DNA of 64,000 nt from Actinocorallia herbida (GCF_003751225.1 NZ_RJKE01000001.1:3038001-3102000), one strand, 5' to 3'; counted from the stretch's first letter, positions 1 to 8,812 are shown. Translations and numbers: made by a program. The notes: generated by a model from the sequence alone, not told the origin.

Positions 1-365
1 AGGTGCTCGCCGTACCGGGCGGCGTAGGAGAGGGCGACCATGCCGCCGTAGGAGGCGCCGAGCAGAGCGATCTTCTCCAGGCCGAGGTGAAGGCGGAGCG
101 CCTCCAGATCCTCGACGTTGTTCTCCAGCGTGTAGGTCTCGCGGGGGCCGCGCGCGGAGCGGCCGCTCCCGCGATGGTCCAGGTAGACGATCTGCGCCTT
201 GTCGGCGAGCCGGGAGAGCACCGGCTTGTAGGCGCTGTGTTCGCCTCCCGGGCCGCCGTGCAGCGCGATCAGGACGGGCTTCTCCCGCATCTCGCCCTTG
301 TAGTGGACGAGCCCGGCACCTTCAACGTCGAAATACAGACTCGTGTCACGGACCCGCGCGTACAT
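1..365 (-). CDS. Alpha/beta hydrolase, proline iminopeptidase-like (3' end outside window)
   Basis: Only the N-terminal ~121 residues are inside the window; the gene runs off the left edge. The protein starts MYARVRDTSLYFDVEG and shows the oxyanion-hole motif HGGPGG near residue 35, a DHRGSGRS strand-turn and a GASYGG nucleophile elbow, the order and spacing of S33 proline iminopeptidases and related alpha/beta hydrolases. The family cleaves N-terminal proline or small esters in the cytoplasm; the real substrate cannot be told. It follows the decarboxylase gene on the same strand, with a hairpin between them, so it is probably transcribed separately. Confidence 0.75.
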   Translation of the reverse strand, partial: MYARVRDTSLYFDVEGAGLVHYKGEMREKPVLIALHGGPGGEHSAYKPVLSRLADKAQIVYLDHRGSGRSARGPRETYTLENNVEDLEALRLHLGLEKIALLGASYGGMVALSYAARYGEH

Positions 366-415
366 CGGCCGCCCCTCGGTGCTCAGAAGACTCTTCGTTG
401 TCTACCGCACCGGGT

Positions 416-454
416 CCCGTCCCGCCTAGTGCGCTTCCCACCGGCCGGGACGGG
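416..454 (-). terminator. Hairpin downstream of the decarboxylase gene
   Basis: A 9-bp perfect inverted repeat (CCCGTCCCG / CGGGACGGG) with a 21-nt loop sits just past the stop codon of the decarboxylase gene. There is no T-run, as is common for actinobacterial terminators. Confidence 0.45.
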
Positions 455-458
455 CTCG

Positions 459-1910
459 TCAGCCGGAGGAGCCGCCGAGGCGCGCGGCGAGGGCGGGGCC
501 CAGTTCGCGGAGCACGTCGAGGAGGAGGTCCACGTCGTCCGTCGTGGTGCGCCAGTTGACGATGGCCGGACGGAAGACCTTCCTTCCCCGGTAGGTCGAC
601 GTACCGGCGTACACCCTTCCGTCGGCCAGGAGAGCCTCTCCCAGAAGGGCGTTGAGCTCGTCCAGCCTGTCGTCGGGGACGCCCGGCGGGCGGTAGCGGA
701 AGCACACGATGGACAGGCGGACCGGCGCGCGCAGCTCGAGGTCGGGGGCCTCCTCGATCCGCCGGCCCAGGTGGGCGGCGATGTCGAGATGCCGCTCGAC
801 CATCGCGCGGTGCCCTTCCCGGCCGTAGGCGCGCAGCGTGGCCCAGATCGGAAGCGCGCGCGCTCGGCGTGACGACTCCGGACCCAGGACGTTGTAGTCG
901 ACCTGCCCGCCCGCGGCCTCCGGCAGGTACGAGACGCCCCAGCCGCCGAAGGCGCGGGACGGGAAGGCCGCGTCGCGGACGAAGGAGAAACCGCTCTCGT
1001 AGGGCACGTTGAGCCATTTGTGCCCGTCGGCGGTGACGGAGTCGGCGCGCGCCACGCCGTCGGTCAGGTGCGCGGTGCGGGGAGAGAGCGCGGCGAACAG
1101 GCCGAAGGCCCCGTCCACGTGCAGCCAGCAGCCGTAGCGGTCGCGCAGGTCGGCGAGCGCGCCGATCGGGTCGGAGTCGCCGCTGTGCACCTCGCCGACA
1201 TTGCCGACGAGGATCGCCGGGGCGCCGTCGAGGTCGGCGAGGGCGCCCTCCAGGGCGGCGAGGTCGAGCGCGCCCGTGTCGTCGCGAGAGAAGGTGCGAA
1301 GGGTGTCCCGGCCGTGGCCGAGGATCTGGAGCGCCTTGCGGGTGCTCGGATGCACCAGGCCGCTGCTGAACACGGGCATCGGCGGCAGCCCCGCGAGGCC
1401 CTGGGAGGCGACGTCGGCCCCGTGCCGCTCGGCCCACCACGTCCGCGCGCACGCCAGGCCCGTCACGTGCGCGAGCGTCGCGCTGGGCGTGAGCACCCCG
1501 CCGAACGAGGCGGGCAGCCCGAACAGGTCCTTCAGCCATCGCAGGACCGTCGTCTCCATGTGGGCGGCCAGCGGGGAGGACACCCACAGCCCGCTGACCT
1601 GGTCGAGGAGCGAGGCGGTCCAGTCCGCGGCCATCGCCGCGGGCGTGGCGCCGCCGACGACCAGATGGAAGAACCGCGGACCCGAGGAATGGGTCGCGGC
1701 CCGGGTGCCGATCCCGAGCAGCCTCTCGATGCTCTCCGGCCCGCCCTCCCCCTCGTCGGGTAGCGGCCCGTCGAGTTCCGCGAGCAGTCCGTCCACCGAC
1801 CTGTCGTGCACCTTGCGATCGCCCAGGCCGTCGAGATAGGGCCCGGCGGCCCGGAGGACGAGTTCGAGCGGCGTGGCGGCACCGGCGATTTCGGAGAGCG
1901 GATCACCCAT
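459..1910 (-). CDS. PLP-dependent group II decarboxylase family protein
   Basis: A 483-aa fold-type I PLP enzyme of the group II decarboxylase family (aromatic amino acid, glutamate and diaminobutyrate decarboxylases). Visible features are the substrate-side segment SGLWVSSPLAAHMET, a central HVDGAFG motif with the aspartate that contacts the pyridine nitrogen, and the cofactor lysine in TADGHKWLNVPYESG around residue 300. The length matches the family. It would decarboxylate an amino acid to an amine in the cytosol; the substrate is not evident. The ATG start lies at the divergent junction with the phytase gene, with no strong ribosome binding site. It stands alone, so no pathway can be inferred. 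Confidence 0.85.
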   Translation of the reverse strand: MGDPLSEIAGAATPLELVLRAAGPYLDGLGDRKVHDRSVDGLLAELDGPLPDEGEGGPESIERLLGIGTRAATHSSGPRFFHLVVGGATPAAMAADWTASLLDQVSGLWVSSPLAAHMETTVLRWLKDLFGLPASFGGVLTPSATLAHVTGLACARTWWAERHGADVASQGLAGLPPMPVFSSGLVHPSTRKALQILGHGRDTLRTFSRDDTGALDLAALEGALADLDGAPAILVGNVGEVHSGDSDPIGALADLRDRYGCWLHVDGAFGLFAALSPRTAHLTDGVARADSVTADGHKWLNVPYESGFSFVRDAAFPSRAFGGWGVSYLPEAAGGQVDYNVLGPESSRRARALPIWATLRAYGREGHRAMVERHLDIAAHLGRRIEEAPDLELRAPVRLSIVCFRYRPPGVPDDRLDELNALLGEALLADGRVYAGTSTYRGRKVFRPAIVNWRTTTDDVDLLLDVLRELGPALAARLGGSSG

Positions 1911-2058
1911 GCCGCAAGTGATACATCATCGCGCGCAGCACGTCGACGCCGTGGCCGGGGACGCCGTCGGGATCGGCGGCCGCGCCGCCTCGGCCGAGCC
2001 CCTGCAGAGGCCATCTCGCGGACACCCGGCGGCCATCTGCGGGTGGGATTTTTCCGGG

Positions 2059-3336
2059 ATGAAGAGGATTCTGGCGCTCGGTGCGCTGCTCATTCCGTTC
2101 GCCGCCCTGCCCGCGGGCGCGGCACCGGGGCTTCCCACCGTCCTTCCGCAGGCCGAGACGCGGCCGATGCTCGACGACGAGGCGGGCGGCAACGCCAACG
2201 CCGACGACCCCGCCATCTGGGTCCACCCTTCCGACAGCGGAAGGAGCCTCGTTCTCGGCACCGCCAAGGAAGGCGGCCTGGACGTCTACCGCCTCGACGG
2301 CTCCCTCGTGCAGCACTTCGCCGCGCCGCCCGCGCCGGGTGAGGACGACGAGAACGGCAGGTTCAACAACGTCGACGTGGTGTACGGGCTCGGCGGGAGG
2401 GACGTGGCCGTCGTCACCGACCGGGGCCGGGACACGCTCCGCTTCTACGCGATCGACCCGTCCCGTCCGGGCGGGCCGCTGTCCGACGTGACGGACGGGG
2501 ACGTCCCCTTCCTGTTCAACGCGACCCAGGAAGAGGTGAACGAGCAGCGGACCCCCTACGGACTCACCACCTGGAAGGACAAGGGCCGCTCCTACGCGCT
2601 GCTGAGCCGCCGCAGCACCACGACGGTCGCGCTCGTGGAGATCGTGAAGTCCGGACGCGGCCTCACCTACCGGCTCGTCCGGCAGATCGCGCTTCCGAAG
2701 GAGTTCCCGATCCCCGGAGGCATCTGGACGCCTTGCGGCGACCCGGGGGACGAACCCCAGGTCGAGGGCATGGTCGTCGACCAGGATCGCGACGTTCTCT
2801 ACGCCGCGCAGGAGGACGTCGGGATCTGGCGCATCCCCGCCGACCTCAAGGGCGAGCCCCGCCTGATCGAGCGCGTCCGCGAGTTCGGCACCCCCGCCGC
2901 CTACGACGCCGAGGCCGACGAGTGCCTGCCCACCGGCCCGAACCCCGGGACCGGCGGCGCGCACCTCACCGCGGACGCCGAAGGGCTGACGATCTACGAG
3001 ACCCGCGGCGGGGGCGGCTACCTCCTCGCCTCCAGCCAGGGCGACAGCACCTTCGCCGTCTACTCCCGCACGTCTCCGTCCACCTACCTGGGCGGCTTCG
3101 TGGTCGGCGGTCCGGACGGCGCCCAGCACAGCGACGGCGCCGCCGTCGTCAACGTCCCCCTCGGCCGCGCCTTCCCCACCGGCCTCATCGCGGTCCACGA
3201 CGGCGAGAACACCCCCGTCGAACTCGACGGAGAGGGCGAGGCCCGCGAGAACACGAACTTCAAGTTCGTCCGCTGGGACGCCGTGGCCAAGCCCCTGCAC
3301 CTCAAGGTCGACCTCAGCGGCGGTCCTCGCCACTGA
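2059..3336 (+). CDS. Secreted beta-propeller 3-phytase
   Basis: A 425-aa protein with a Sec-type signal peptide (MKRILALGALLIPFAALPAGA) followed by a beta-propeller phytase domain. Diagnostic stretches are DDPAIWVHP near the mature N-terminus, RFNNVDVVYG, VEGMVVDQD and a C-terminal NTNFKFVRW. These enzymes hydrolyse phytate outside the cell in a calcium-dependent way and serve phosphate acquisition. The frame is open upstream from 1873, but the ATG at 2059 is chosen because it starts the signal peptide. It is divergent from the decarboxylase. No Pho box could be recognised. Confidence 0.88.
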   Translation: MKRILALGALLIPFAALPAGAAPGLPTVLPQAETRPMLDDEAGGNANADDPAIWVHPSDSGRSLVLGTAKEGGLDVYRLDGSLVQHFAAPPAPGEDDENGRFNNVDVVYGLGGRDVAVVTDRGRDTLRFYAIDPSRPGGPLSDVTDGDVPFLFNATQEEVNEQRTPYGLTTWKDKGRSYALLSRRSTTTVALVEIVKSGRGLTYRLVRQIALPKEFPIPGGIWTPCGDPGDEPQVEGMVVDQDRDVLYAAQEDVGIWRIPADLKGEPRLIERVREFGTPAAYDAEADECLPTGPNPGTGGAHLTADAEGLTIYETRGGGGYLLASSQGDSTFAVYSRTSPSTYLGGFVVGGPDGAQHSDGAAVVNVPLGRAFPTGLIAVHDGENTPVELDGEGEARENTNFKFVRWDAVAKPLHLKVDLSGGPRH

Positions 3337-3405
3337 CACCGCCCTTCGCGCGCCCGGTCCGCCCTCACCACGGAAATGTCGGTGGGGGCGGTTAAGGTCC
3401 CGGGC

Positions 3406-6006
3406 ATGGCGAGCAGCGGCGACGAAGTGGCGTGGGAGCGGGTGCGGGCGGCGATCGCGCAGGGTGATGCGCGGAAGGTCGCCGCGGTCGTGGGCGGGTT
3501 CGGCGAGGAGACGCGCAAAGAGGTGGGGAAGCGGCTGCCCGAGGCGCTGCGCGGCATCGACGACCGCACCAGGTGGACGGATCAGCGGCTCGGGCCCCTG
3601 CGGGTCGCCGGGGCCGGGTGCCTCGGGGGCGCCGCCGCGGCGGCGGCCTGGGTGGCGCGGCGGGATCTTCGAGGATGGCGCGACAGGGACGGGCTCGGTG
3701 CGGCGATCGCGGCGGCCGTCGCCGGGCGGCCGAGCGAGTGGCGGCTCGATTTCGCGCGCCGCCTCACCGATCGGATAAGGCTCACGGACCTCTTGGACTG
3801 GCGCGCGGACCGGGTCCTGTGGGACGCGTCCGCGGCGCTGCTGCGCGCCGAAGGCGGCGCGCCGCCCGCGAGCGCGGCCTTCGCCGCGGGATGGCTGCTC
3901 TGGCGGCCCGCCGAACCCCTCGCCGAGGACCCGTTCTTTCCCGTGCTGCTGCCCGCCCTGTTCGACGCCGACGGGATCGGGCCGCTGCTCGGCGGCCGAG
4001 CGCCGTTCGGCACGGCCGGCCCGCCCGAGCCCGGTGCCGTGCCCGCCCTCGGCGCGCAGATCCTCGCGCACGCCGACCGCGCCTTCCTGCTCGACGGATG
4101 CGTGCGCAGGTTCCTGCGCGGCGGCGACGGGGCGCGTATCGCCTGGTACGTCGCGCTGCACCGCGCGCTCGCGCCGGCCCCGGAGGAGTCCGCGCCACGG
4201 CTGCGCGACTACGTCAGGCTGCTCCCGAATGCCGCGCCGCCCATCGCCGAGACCGCCTTCGAGCAGGTCAAGGCGGTCGACGCGCTGGCGCCGCTCGCCC
4301 CCGAGATGTTCACCGAGACCGCGAACGCGCTGCTGTTCCGGCCGGAGCGCAAGCTCCTGAAGGCCGCCTTGATCTGGCTCGACAAGACCGCGAAGGGCAG
4401 GGAGACCGCCGCGGTGGCGCAGGCCGCCGTCGCGTTCGCCATCGAGCACACCGACACCCGGGAACGGGCCGTGCGCCTCGCCGTCCGGCACGCGGCGGCC
4501 GTCGATCCGCTCACCGCCGAGACCGTCCGGGACGCGGCCGGGGCCTTGCCCGGCCCGCTGCGCGCGAGGATCGCCGATGCCTACGGGGGCGCCGTCGAGC
4601 CGGAGGCGCCGATCGAGGCGCCGGTGCTGTACGCGCCGGCGCCCAGCGAGCTGGATCCGCCGATCGCCTCGGCCGCCGAACTCCGCGAAGCCGTCCTGGC
4701 CCATCTGCACGCGTCCCGGTCGACGCGCTGGCCCGAGGTGGAGCGGCTGCTCGCCGGGCTCGTCGTGTACGGCCCCGACATCATCGCCGACCTGCGCGGC
4801 TACGGGGCGCGGTTCCCCTGGATCGTGCACCCCGACTTCAGCCACCTGGACGGCGCCTTCCTGGTGATGCACCGGCTCGCCCAGGGAAGCGCGCGGCGCG
4901 GCGTGGTCGACTACCTCCGCCACCGGCACGGCAGGACGAAGCTCCCGGATCGTCCCGCCCCCGCCCAGTTCGTCTATCGGCGCCTCATCGACGCCACCGC
5001 GCGCTTCGGCGCGCCGGCCCTGCTCGCCACGCCCACCGTCTCGACGGGCCACGTGGATCCCGAGGTCTTCGCCGAGCGCGTGCGCCTGCTGGAGGAGGCC
5101 GGCCGGGAGCCGGGTGCCTACGACCTTGATCAGGCCCTGCTCCGGCTGCCCGGCGACGCCTCCGCGAGGGTCCTTGACGGCCTGGTGTCGCCCGCCGCCA
5201 AGAGCGCGCGAGCCTGGATCGAGGGCGGCGGCCTGCCAGAGCCCGCGGTCTCCTATGAGGTCGTCGGATTCCGCAGGCGCAAGCTCGAATACTGGGAGGA
5301 ACAGCCGAAGAAGGAGAACGGGAAGCGTCTGCGCACCGTCCTCAGGGGCACCGCGACGGGTTCCGCCGGCCTCCTGACCGACCTGGACACCGGTGCCTTG
5401 GAGGACAGCAGGGCCGTCCGCGCCGTCGCCCGGTGGTGGGCCCCGATCCTGCCTTCGCACCGCGAGCTGACGGCCGCCCACCTGCTCCGCCAGGCCGAAC
5501 GCTGGCCGCTCGACCGCTACGAACAGGGCGAGGCGGTCCTCGACCTGGCCGACGCCACGGGCAAGACCGGCGCGGCGACGGCCGCCCTCCTTCTCTACGC
5601 CCTGTCCTCCCCGCACTCCGCCGACCGTGCCGGAGCACTCGACGCCGTCCTGTCCTTCGCCGCCCAGGACGCGCTCCCCGCCGCCGCCATGGGGGAACTC
5701 CTCCCCGTCTTCGTGAAGTCCGGCGACGTCTCCCTCTCCCGCGTGGTCCAAGGTCTCACCGAAGCCGCCCGCGCGGGCGCCCCCCTCTGGCCACTCTTCG
5801 CCAACGCCGTCCCCACCCTCCTCCCCACCGCCGACGAGTCCACCCCCGCCCCTCTGGCCGACCTCCTGGCCGCCGCCTCCACCACCGCCACCCTCCACCA
5901 CATCCGCACCCCCCTCCCCGCCCTCACCACCTGGACCCCCAAGTCCCCCACCTCCCGAGCCGCCAAGGAAGCCCTCCACCTGACCGCCCTCCTCACCACC
6001 CCCTGA
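3406..6006 (+). CDS. DUF6493-like large alpha-helical protein, copy 1
   Basis: An 866-aa cytoplasmic protein rich in Ala and Leu, with short repeated helices suggesting an alpha-solenoid; no signal peptide or membrane segment. It is a clear paralogue of the protein at 8813-11422: both start (M)AWERV-type, contain LRVAGAGCLGGAAAAAAW, LLFRPERKLL, PTxSTGHVDPEVF and LPSHRELTAAHLL, and end in nearly the same HxIRTPLPALTTWTP segment. The family resembles DUF6493, known from actinomycetes but without a defined activity. An ATG at 3376 is also possible; 3406 is preferred because it aligns with the paralogue start. The last ~200 nt of the coding strand are strikingly C-rich. The paralogues flank the rsr/Y-RNA locus, suggesting a functional link. 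Confidence 0.8.
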   Translation: MASSGDEVAWERVRAAIAQGDARKVAAVVGGFGEETRKEVGKRLPEALRGIDDRTRWTDQRLGPLRVAGAGCLGGAAAAAAWVARRDLRGWRDRDGLGAAIAAAVAGRPSEWRLDFARRLTDRIRLTDLLDWRADRVLWDASAALLRAEGGAPPASAAFAAGWLLWRPAEPLAEDPFFPVLLPALFDADGIGPLLGGRAPFGTAGPPEPGAVPALGAQILAHADRAFLLDGCVRRFLRGGDGARIAWYVALHRALAPAPEESAPRLRDYVRLLPNAAPPIAETAFEQVKAVDALAPLAPEMFTETANALLFRPERKLLKAALIWLDKTAKGRETAAVAQAAVAFAIEHTDTRERAVRLAVRHAAAVDPLTAETVRDAAGALPGPLRARIADAYGGAVEPEAPIEAPVLYAPAPSELDPPIASAAELREAVLAHLHASRSTRWPEVERLLAGLVVYGPDIIADLRGYGARFPWIVHPDFSHLDGAFLVMHRLAQGSARRGVVDYLRHRHGRTKLPDRPAPAQFVYRRLIDATARFGAPALLATPTVSTGHVDPEVFAERVRLLEEAGREPGAYDLDQALLRLPGDASARVLDGLVSPAAKSARAWIEGGGLPEPAVSYEVVGFRRRKLEYWEEQPKKENGKRLRTVLRGTATGSAGLLTDLDTGALEDSRAVRAVARWWAPILPSHRELTAAHLLRQAERWPLDRYEQGEAVLDLADATGKTGAATAALLLYALSSPHSADRAGALDAVLSFAAQDALPAAAMGELLPVFVKSGDVSLSRVVQGLTEAARAGAPLWPLFANAVPTLLPTADESTPAPLADLLAAASTTATLHHIRTPLPALTTWTPKSPTSRAAKEALHLTALLTTP

Positions 6007-6650
6007 CCCCCGGGCCCGCGAAAGCCACCGGCCAAGCGCCCGTCCCGGGCGTTTCCGGCCTTCCGGTCGGGCGGCGAGGCGTGGGGCGTGTGCGTCCCTC
6101 GGGCGTCCGGTGCGCGGGTACGGCGGGGCGGCTGCGTGTCCTGCCGCGTGTGGTGAGTGGGCGCGGTGGGCGCCGCGTCTGCTTCGGGCGGCTCCTTCGG
6201 CTTTGCTGCACGGACCGGTGCGCTGCGCGGTCGCTTCGCGTGCGGCGGGGGACGGAGTGGGAGGGGGGCGACGGCCGCCGCGCGGGCCGCCCGTGCTCGG
6301 CGAAGCCGCGGGACCGCGCGGCGGTATCGCGCGAGGCGTCCGGGAGGGGGCACGGAGCTCAGGTGGGGTTCGGCCGTGTGGTCGGGTCGGTGCGAAGTAC
6401 GCGGTTCGGTCGGCCCCGTCCTGGGGCTCGAGACGCGGTGAGGTCTCGGGCGGGCACGCGCTGCGTGGCCGCCGGACTGGAGGAGCCGTCTTCCGCGCAG
6501 GTGACGACGTAGAGATCTCGGGCGGGCATGCGTGGCGGCCGGAGGTGCCCGGGGCGCCGAGGAAGCGCGCTCGGCCGGGTCCGAGGCGCGGCGTCGGGCG
6601 ATGCGGGACGGCCTCGGCCCGGCAGGCCGTCCCGCGGGTCGTGGTGGGCG
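6007..6650. other. Intergenic stretch without a convincing gene
   Basis: About 640 bp of very G/C-rich DNA between the first DUF6493-like gene and the rsr terminator. Open frames exist on both strands but have Arg/Gly/Pro-rich translations without recognisable motifs. A decayed direct repeat (GAGGTCTCGGGCGGGCACGC near 6440 and GAGATCTCGGGCGGGCATGC near 6512) is the only structure seen. It may be a gene remnant. Confidence 0.5.
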
Positions 6651-6681
6651 TGAGTCGTGGGGACGGGTGCCCCACGACTCA
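6651..6681 (-). terminator. Terminator-like hairpin at the 3' end of rsr
   Basis: A perfect 12-bp inverted repeat (TGAGTCGTGGGG / CCCCACGACTCA) with a 7-nt loop overlaps the TGA stop codon of the rsr gene. There is no T-run. It should form a very stable 3' end on the rsr transcript. Confidence 0.6.
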
Positions 6682-8289
6682 AGGGGCGTGGGTGGTGGGG
6701 AGCCAGGGCCAGGTGGCGGAGCGGGCGGATTCGAGGAGGGGGATCATGCGGAAGGCGGCGTCGGTGAGGCCGCCGAGCTCGTGGCGGGTGCCGGAGCCGG
6801 TGGGGATCGCGCCGTGGCGGTGGCCCGCCAGGTTGAAGGCGTACATCGGGATGCGGGCCGGGGCGGCCTCGGTGACGCTGCGGCGACCGTGGAACGTCTG
6901 CATGTCCGACAAGATGACGACCCTGTCGTGGCCGCGGTAAGTCCCGCTGACGGCTTCGGCGATCCGGGTGCCGTGGCCCACCTCGCCGATCCGGCGCACG
7001 AACGCGGCGACCTCGGCGAGGACGGCGCCGCCGGGAGCGACCCGGTGCGGGAACGTCCCGTCGGCGAACCCGTGCAGATCGACGTCGGCGCCGCGCAGGG
7101 TGAGCACGACCCCGAACAATGCGGCGGCCTGGGCGTGGGTCATCTGGGACCGCCCGGACAGCCGGGTTTCCATCGACGAGGACGTGTCGACCAGGACGAG
7201 CGTCCGGCCCGGAAAGCGGGGAACGTTCTGCGTGGCGAGTCCCAGCGCCGTCTCCAGCGCGTGCCCCCAGCCTGCGCTCGGTGCCGCCGCGTACGCCTGA
7301 AACCAGCGGAACGGGAACATCCGCGACCTGGCGATGGTCACCGGATCGGTGAAGCGCCGCGCGACGGCCTCGGCCGCCTCGTCGCCGACACCCGCCTCGT
7401 CGAAGTTGCGGAGGTTGCGGGCCAGCGCCATGACGCCCATGCCCGGGATGACCGCCTCCCACGCCCGCGCGTCCATCGGCCCCTGGAGCCAGCCGGCGAG
7501 GGCTTCCCAGGTGATGCCGGCGGCCTGCAGGCGCGCCGGGCCGTCCGCGGAGAGGAGGACGGCACGCCGCTCGGCGACCGGGAGCGCGAGCAGCTCGGCC
7601 CGGGCGCGGAGCAGCGGGAGATCCTCCGGCACCGGCCCGCCCCGCTCGTGGCGCCGGTCGAGAGCGTGCCGGTACAGGCTGGACCGCCAGGTGCCGCGCA
7701 CCTCCGGGTGGTGGTGGGCGGGCGTGACGAGGTCGACCACATCGCCCATCCGGACGGCCCGGTCGACCGGGTCGTACTTTGCCAGGGACCGCTCCGTGTA
7801 GAGGCGCACGACGGCGTCGGCGACGCCCCGCTTCAACGCGATGGGGATCGGCTTGCCGTAGGTCGTCAGCCAGTAGGCGAGGATTTCGGCCGGCTCGTCG
7901 GCGCGCTGCAGCACCGCGTCGACGACGGCCCGGGTGCGCATCCCGGACGGCCTGGCGCGCACCAGCTCGGCGGCCGCGACGAGTGGCGCGGACCGTACGT
8001 TGCCCTCGCCGCGCAGCCAGGTCAGGAACGCGACGGTCCACTCCGGGTCCTGCGCGGCGGCCTCTACGACGAGCCGCCGGAACCGTTCCGCGCGCTCACG
8101 GGCCTTCTCGTAGAAGGCGTCCTCGGCGACCATCGCGGAGACGCCGAGCAGGAACAGCTCGGACTTGACGTCGCGGCCGTGCCCCGGCGCGCCCTCATGG
8201 GTGGTGCCGGTGACGCCGGTCGTGGTGATCGGGCTCGTCGGGCCGCGGCGCCCGACGCGCGCGGCGGACTTGGCGTTGAACCTGGTCAT
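6679..8289 (-). CDS. rsr: Ro60 orthologue (Rsr): TROVE and vWA domain RNA-binding protein
   Basis: A 536-aa protein. Residues ~20-350 form an all-helical TROVE (HEAT-like) ring domain; residues ~360-536 form a von Willebrand factor A domain with an intact metal site DTSSSM at 368-373 and a later ILSDMQTFHG. Ro60 rings bind Y RNAs on the outside and misfolded RNA ends in the cavity, and in bacteria tether exoribonucleases such as PNPase for RNA decay and stress recovery. The ATG at 8289 is chosen over upstream in-frame codons because MTRFNAKSAARVG looks like a normal start for the family and because the upstream frame would run into the Y RNA gene. The two RNAs immediately upstream on the same strand identify this as a complete Ro60/Y-RNA locus. 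Confidence 0.9.
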   Translation of the reverse strand: MTRFNAKSAARVGRRGPTSPITTTGVTGTTHEGAPGHGRDVKSELFLLGVSAMVAEDAFYEKARERAERFRRLVVEAAAQDPEWTVAFLTWLRGEGNVRSAPLVAAAELVRARPSGMRTRAVVDAVLQRADEPAEILAYWLTTYGKPIPIALKRGVADAVVRLYTERSLAKYDPVDRAVRMGDVVDLVTPAHHHPEVRGTWRSSLYRHALDRRHERGGPVPEDLPLLRARAELLALPVAERRAVLLSADGPARLQAAGITWEALAGWLQGPMDARAWEAVIPGMGVMALARNLRNFDEAGVGDEAAEAVARRFTDPVTIARSRMFPFRWFQAYAAAPSAGWGHALETALGLATQNVPRFPGRTLVLVDTSSSMETRLSGRSQMTHAQAAALFGVVLTLRGADVDLHGFADGTFPHRVAPGGAVLAEVAAFVRRIGEVGHGTRIAEAVSGTYRGHDRVVILSDMQTFHGRRSVTEAAPARIPMYAFNLAGHRHGAIPTGSGTRHELGGLTDAAFRMIPLLESARSATWPWLPTTHAP

Positions 8290-8324
8290 CTCGATTCCCG
8301 GGGAGAACAGAGGAGACGGCCCGG

Positions 8325-8489
8325 GCCGCCGCCGGCGGGTGCCCGAGAACGGAGTCGGAGGTGGAGACATGGTGCTCTGTCCAGCTGAGCCACCGGCTCC
8401 CAGGGAGCCGGACGGGACTCGAACCCGCGACCACCCGATCTCAAGTCGAAGTATCCATCGCCTGCACTTCGGGCACCGCCGACGGCGGC
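8325..8489 (-). ncRNA. yrlA: YrlA-type Y RNA with circularly permuted tRNA-like domain
   Basis: Read on the minus strand, the ends pair in a long stem: 12 bp (8489-8478 with 8336-8325, one G-T), a single bulged C at 8337, then 9 bp GGTGCCCGA/TCGGGCACC (8477-8469 with 8346-8338). Inside is a tRNA in permuted order. First comes the T-arm GCGGG-TTCGAGT-CCCGT (8428-8412), then acceptor strand CCGGCTCC, a 3-nt loop CTG (8403-8401), acceptor strand GGAGCCGG, T8-G9, and the D-arm GCTC-AGCTGGACA-GAGC (8390-8374). The acceptor stem has 8 perfect pairs. Where an anticodon arm would be, TGG/CCA and GAGA/TCTC pairs lead through internal loops into the outer stem. There is no free CCA end and no anticodon loop. 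This is the architecture described for YrlA RNAs, which dock on Ro60. It ends 35 nt before the rsr start codon. Exact ends and promoter are unknown. Confidence 0.88.
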
Positions 8490-8575
8490 ACGGACCTCTC
8501 CGAGAACAGAAGTGGCGACGGCCTGAAATGACCCGTCGAATGTGACAGGTGAAGTATCCGTCGCCGGCACTTCGG
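8448..8575 (-). repeat. Direct repeat pair shared by the two Y-like RNAs
   Basis: Two 25-nt copies, 8575-8551 and 8472-8448 on the minus strand, differ at two positions only. The consensus is CCGAAGTGC-M-GGCGA-Y-GGATACTTC. Each begins in the closing stem of one of the two RNAs. The duplication suggests a shared Ro60-binding element or origin by tandem duplication. Confidence 0.8.
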
Positions 8576-8581
8576 AGAGGT
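8494..8581 (-). ncRNA. Second Y-like structured RNA upstream of YrlA
   Basis: On the minus strand, ACCTCTCCGA (8581-8572) pairs perfectly with TCGGAGAGGT (8503-8494), and GGCGACGG (8565-8558) pairs with CCGTCGCC (8521-8514). An asymmetric internal loop separates the two helices and a ~36-nt loop caps the inner one. The 5' strand carries the same CCGAAGTGC element and the 3' strand the same GTTCTCGG element as the YrlA stem, in the same places. Bacterial rsr loci often carry two Y RNAs in tandem, so this is read as a YrlB-like partner without a tRNA-like module. It could instead be a 5' regulatory structure of the YrlA transcript. Confidence 0.6.
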
Positions 8582-8812
8582 GCTGAAGGGAACGCTAACG
8601 ATCAGCGATCCGGAGCGCATCCGATTACTTCCCGGACGGTCCGGGTTCACGGTGGCCACCGCGAGTACGCCGAAGAGCGGGGACCACCGGCCGAAGAGAG
8701 CGCGGACCACGGCGTCGACGCCGGGTCGCGCGAACTCTTCGCAGGCCACCACGAAGGGACCGGAGATCTTCCCGGCGCTGTTCTGTCGGTGCCGGGAGAT
8801 AGCTTGCGGGCC
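8582..8812. other. Divergent intergenic region between the Y RNAs and DUF6493-like copy 2
   Basis: About 230 bp that must hold the promoters for the minus-strand Y RNA/rsr transcripts and for the plus-strand DUF6493-like gene. No promoter elements could be assigned with confidence. Confidence 0.4.

Noticed and set aside
1903-6675. A 1590-aa open frame on the minus strand
   Set aside because: It is antisense to the phytase and DUF6493-like genes, Gly/Arg/Pro-rich and without motifs; high GC keeps it open.
8374-8428. An ordinary tRNA gene on the minus strand
   Set aside because: The T-arm and 3' acceptor strand come before the 5' acceptor strand and D-arm, the acceptor stem is closed by a 3-nt loop, and no anticodon loop exists. 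It is the tRNA-like part of a Y RNA.
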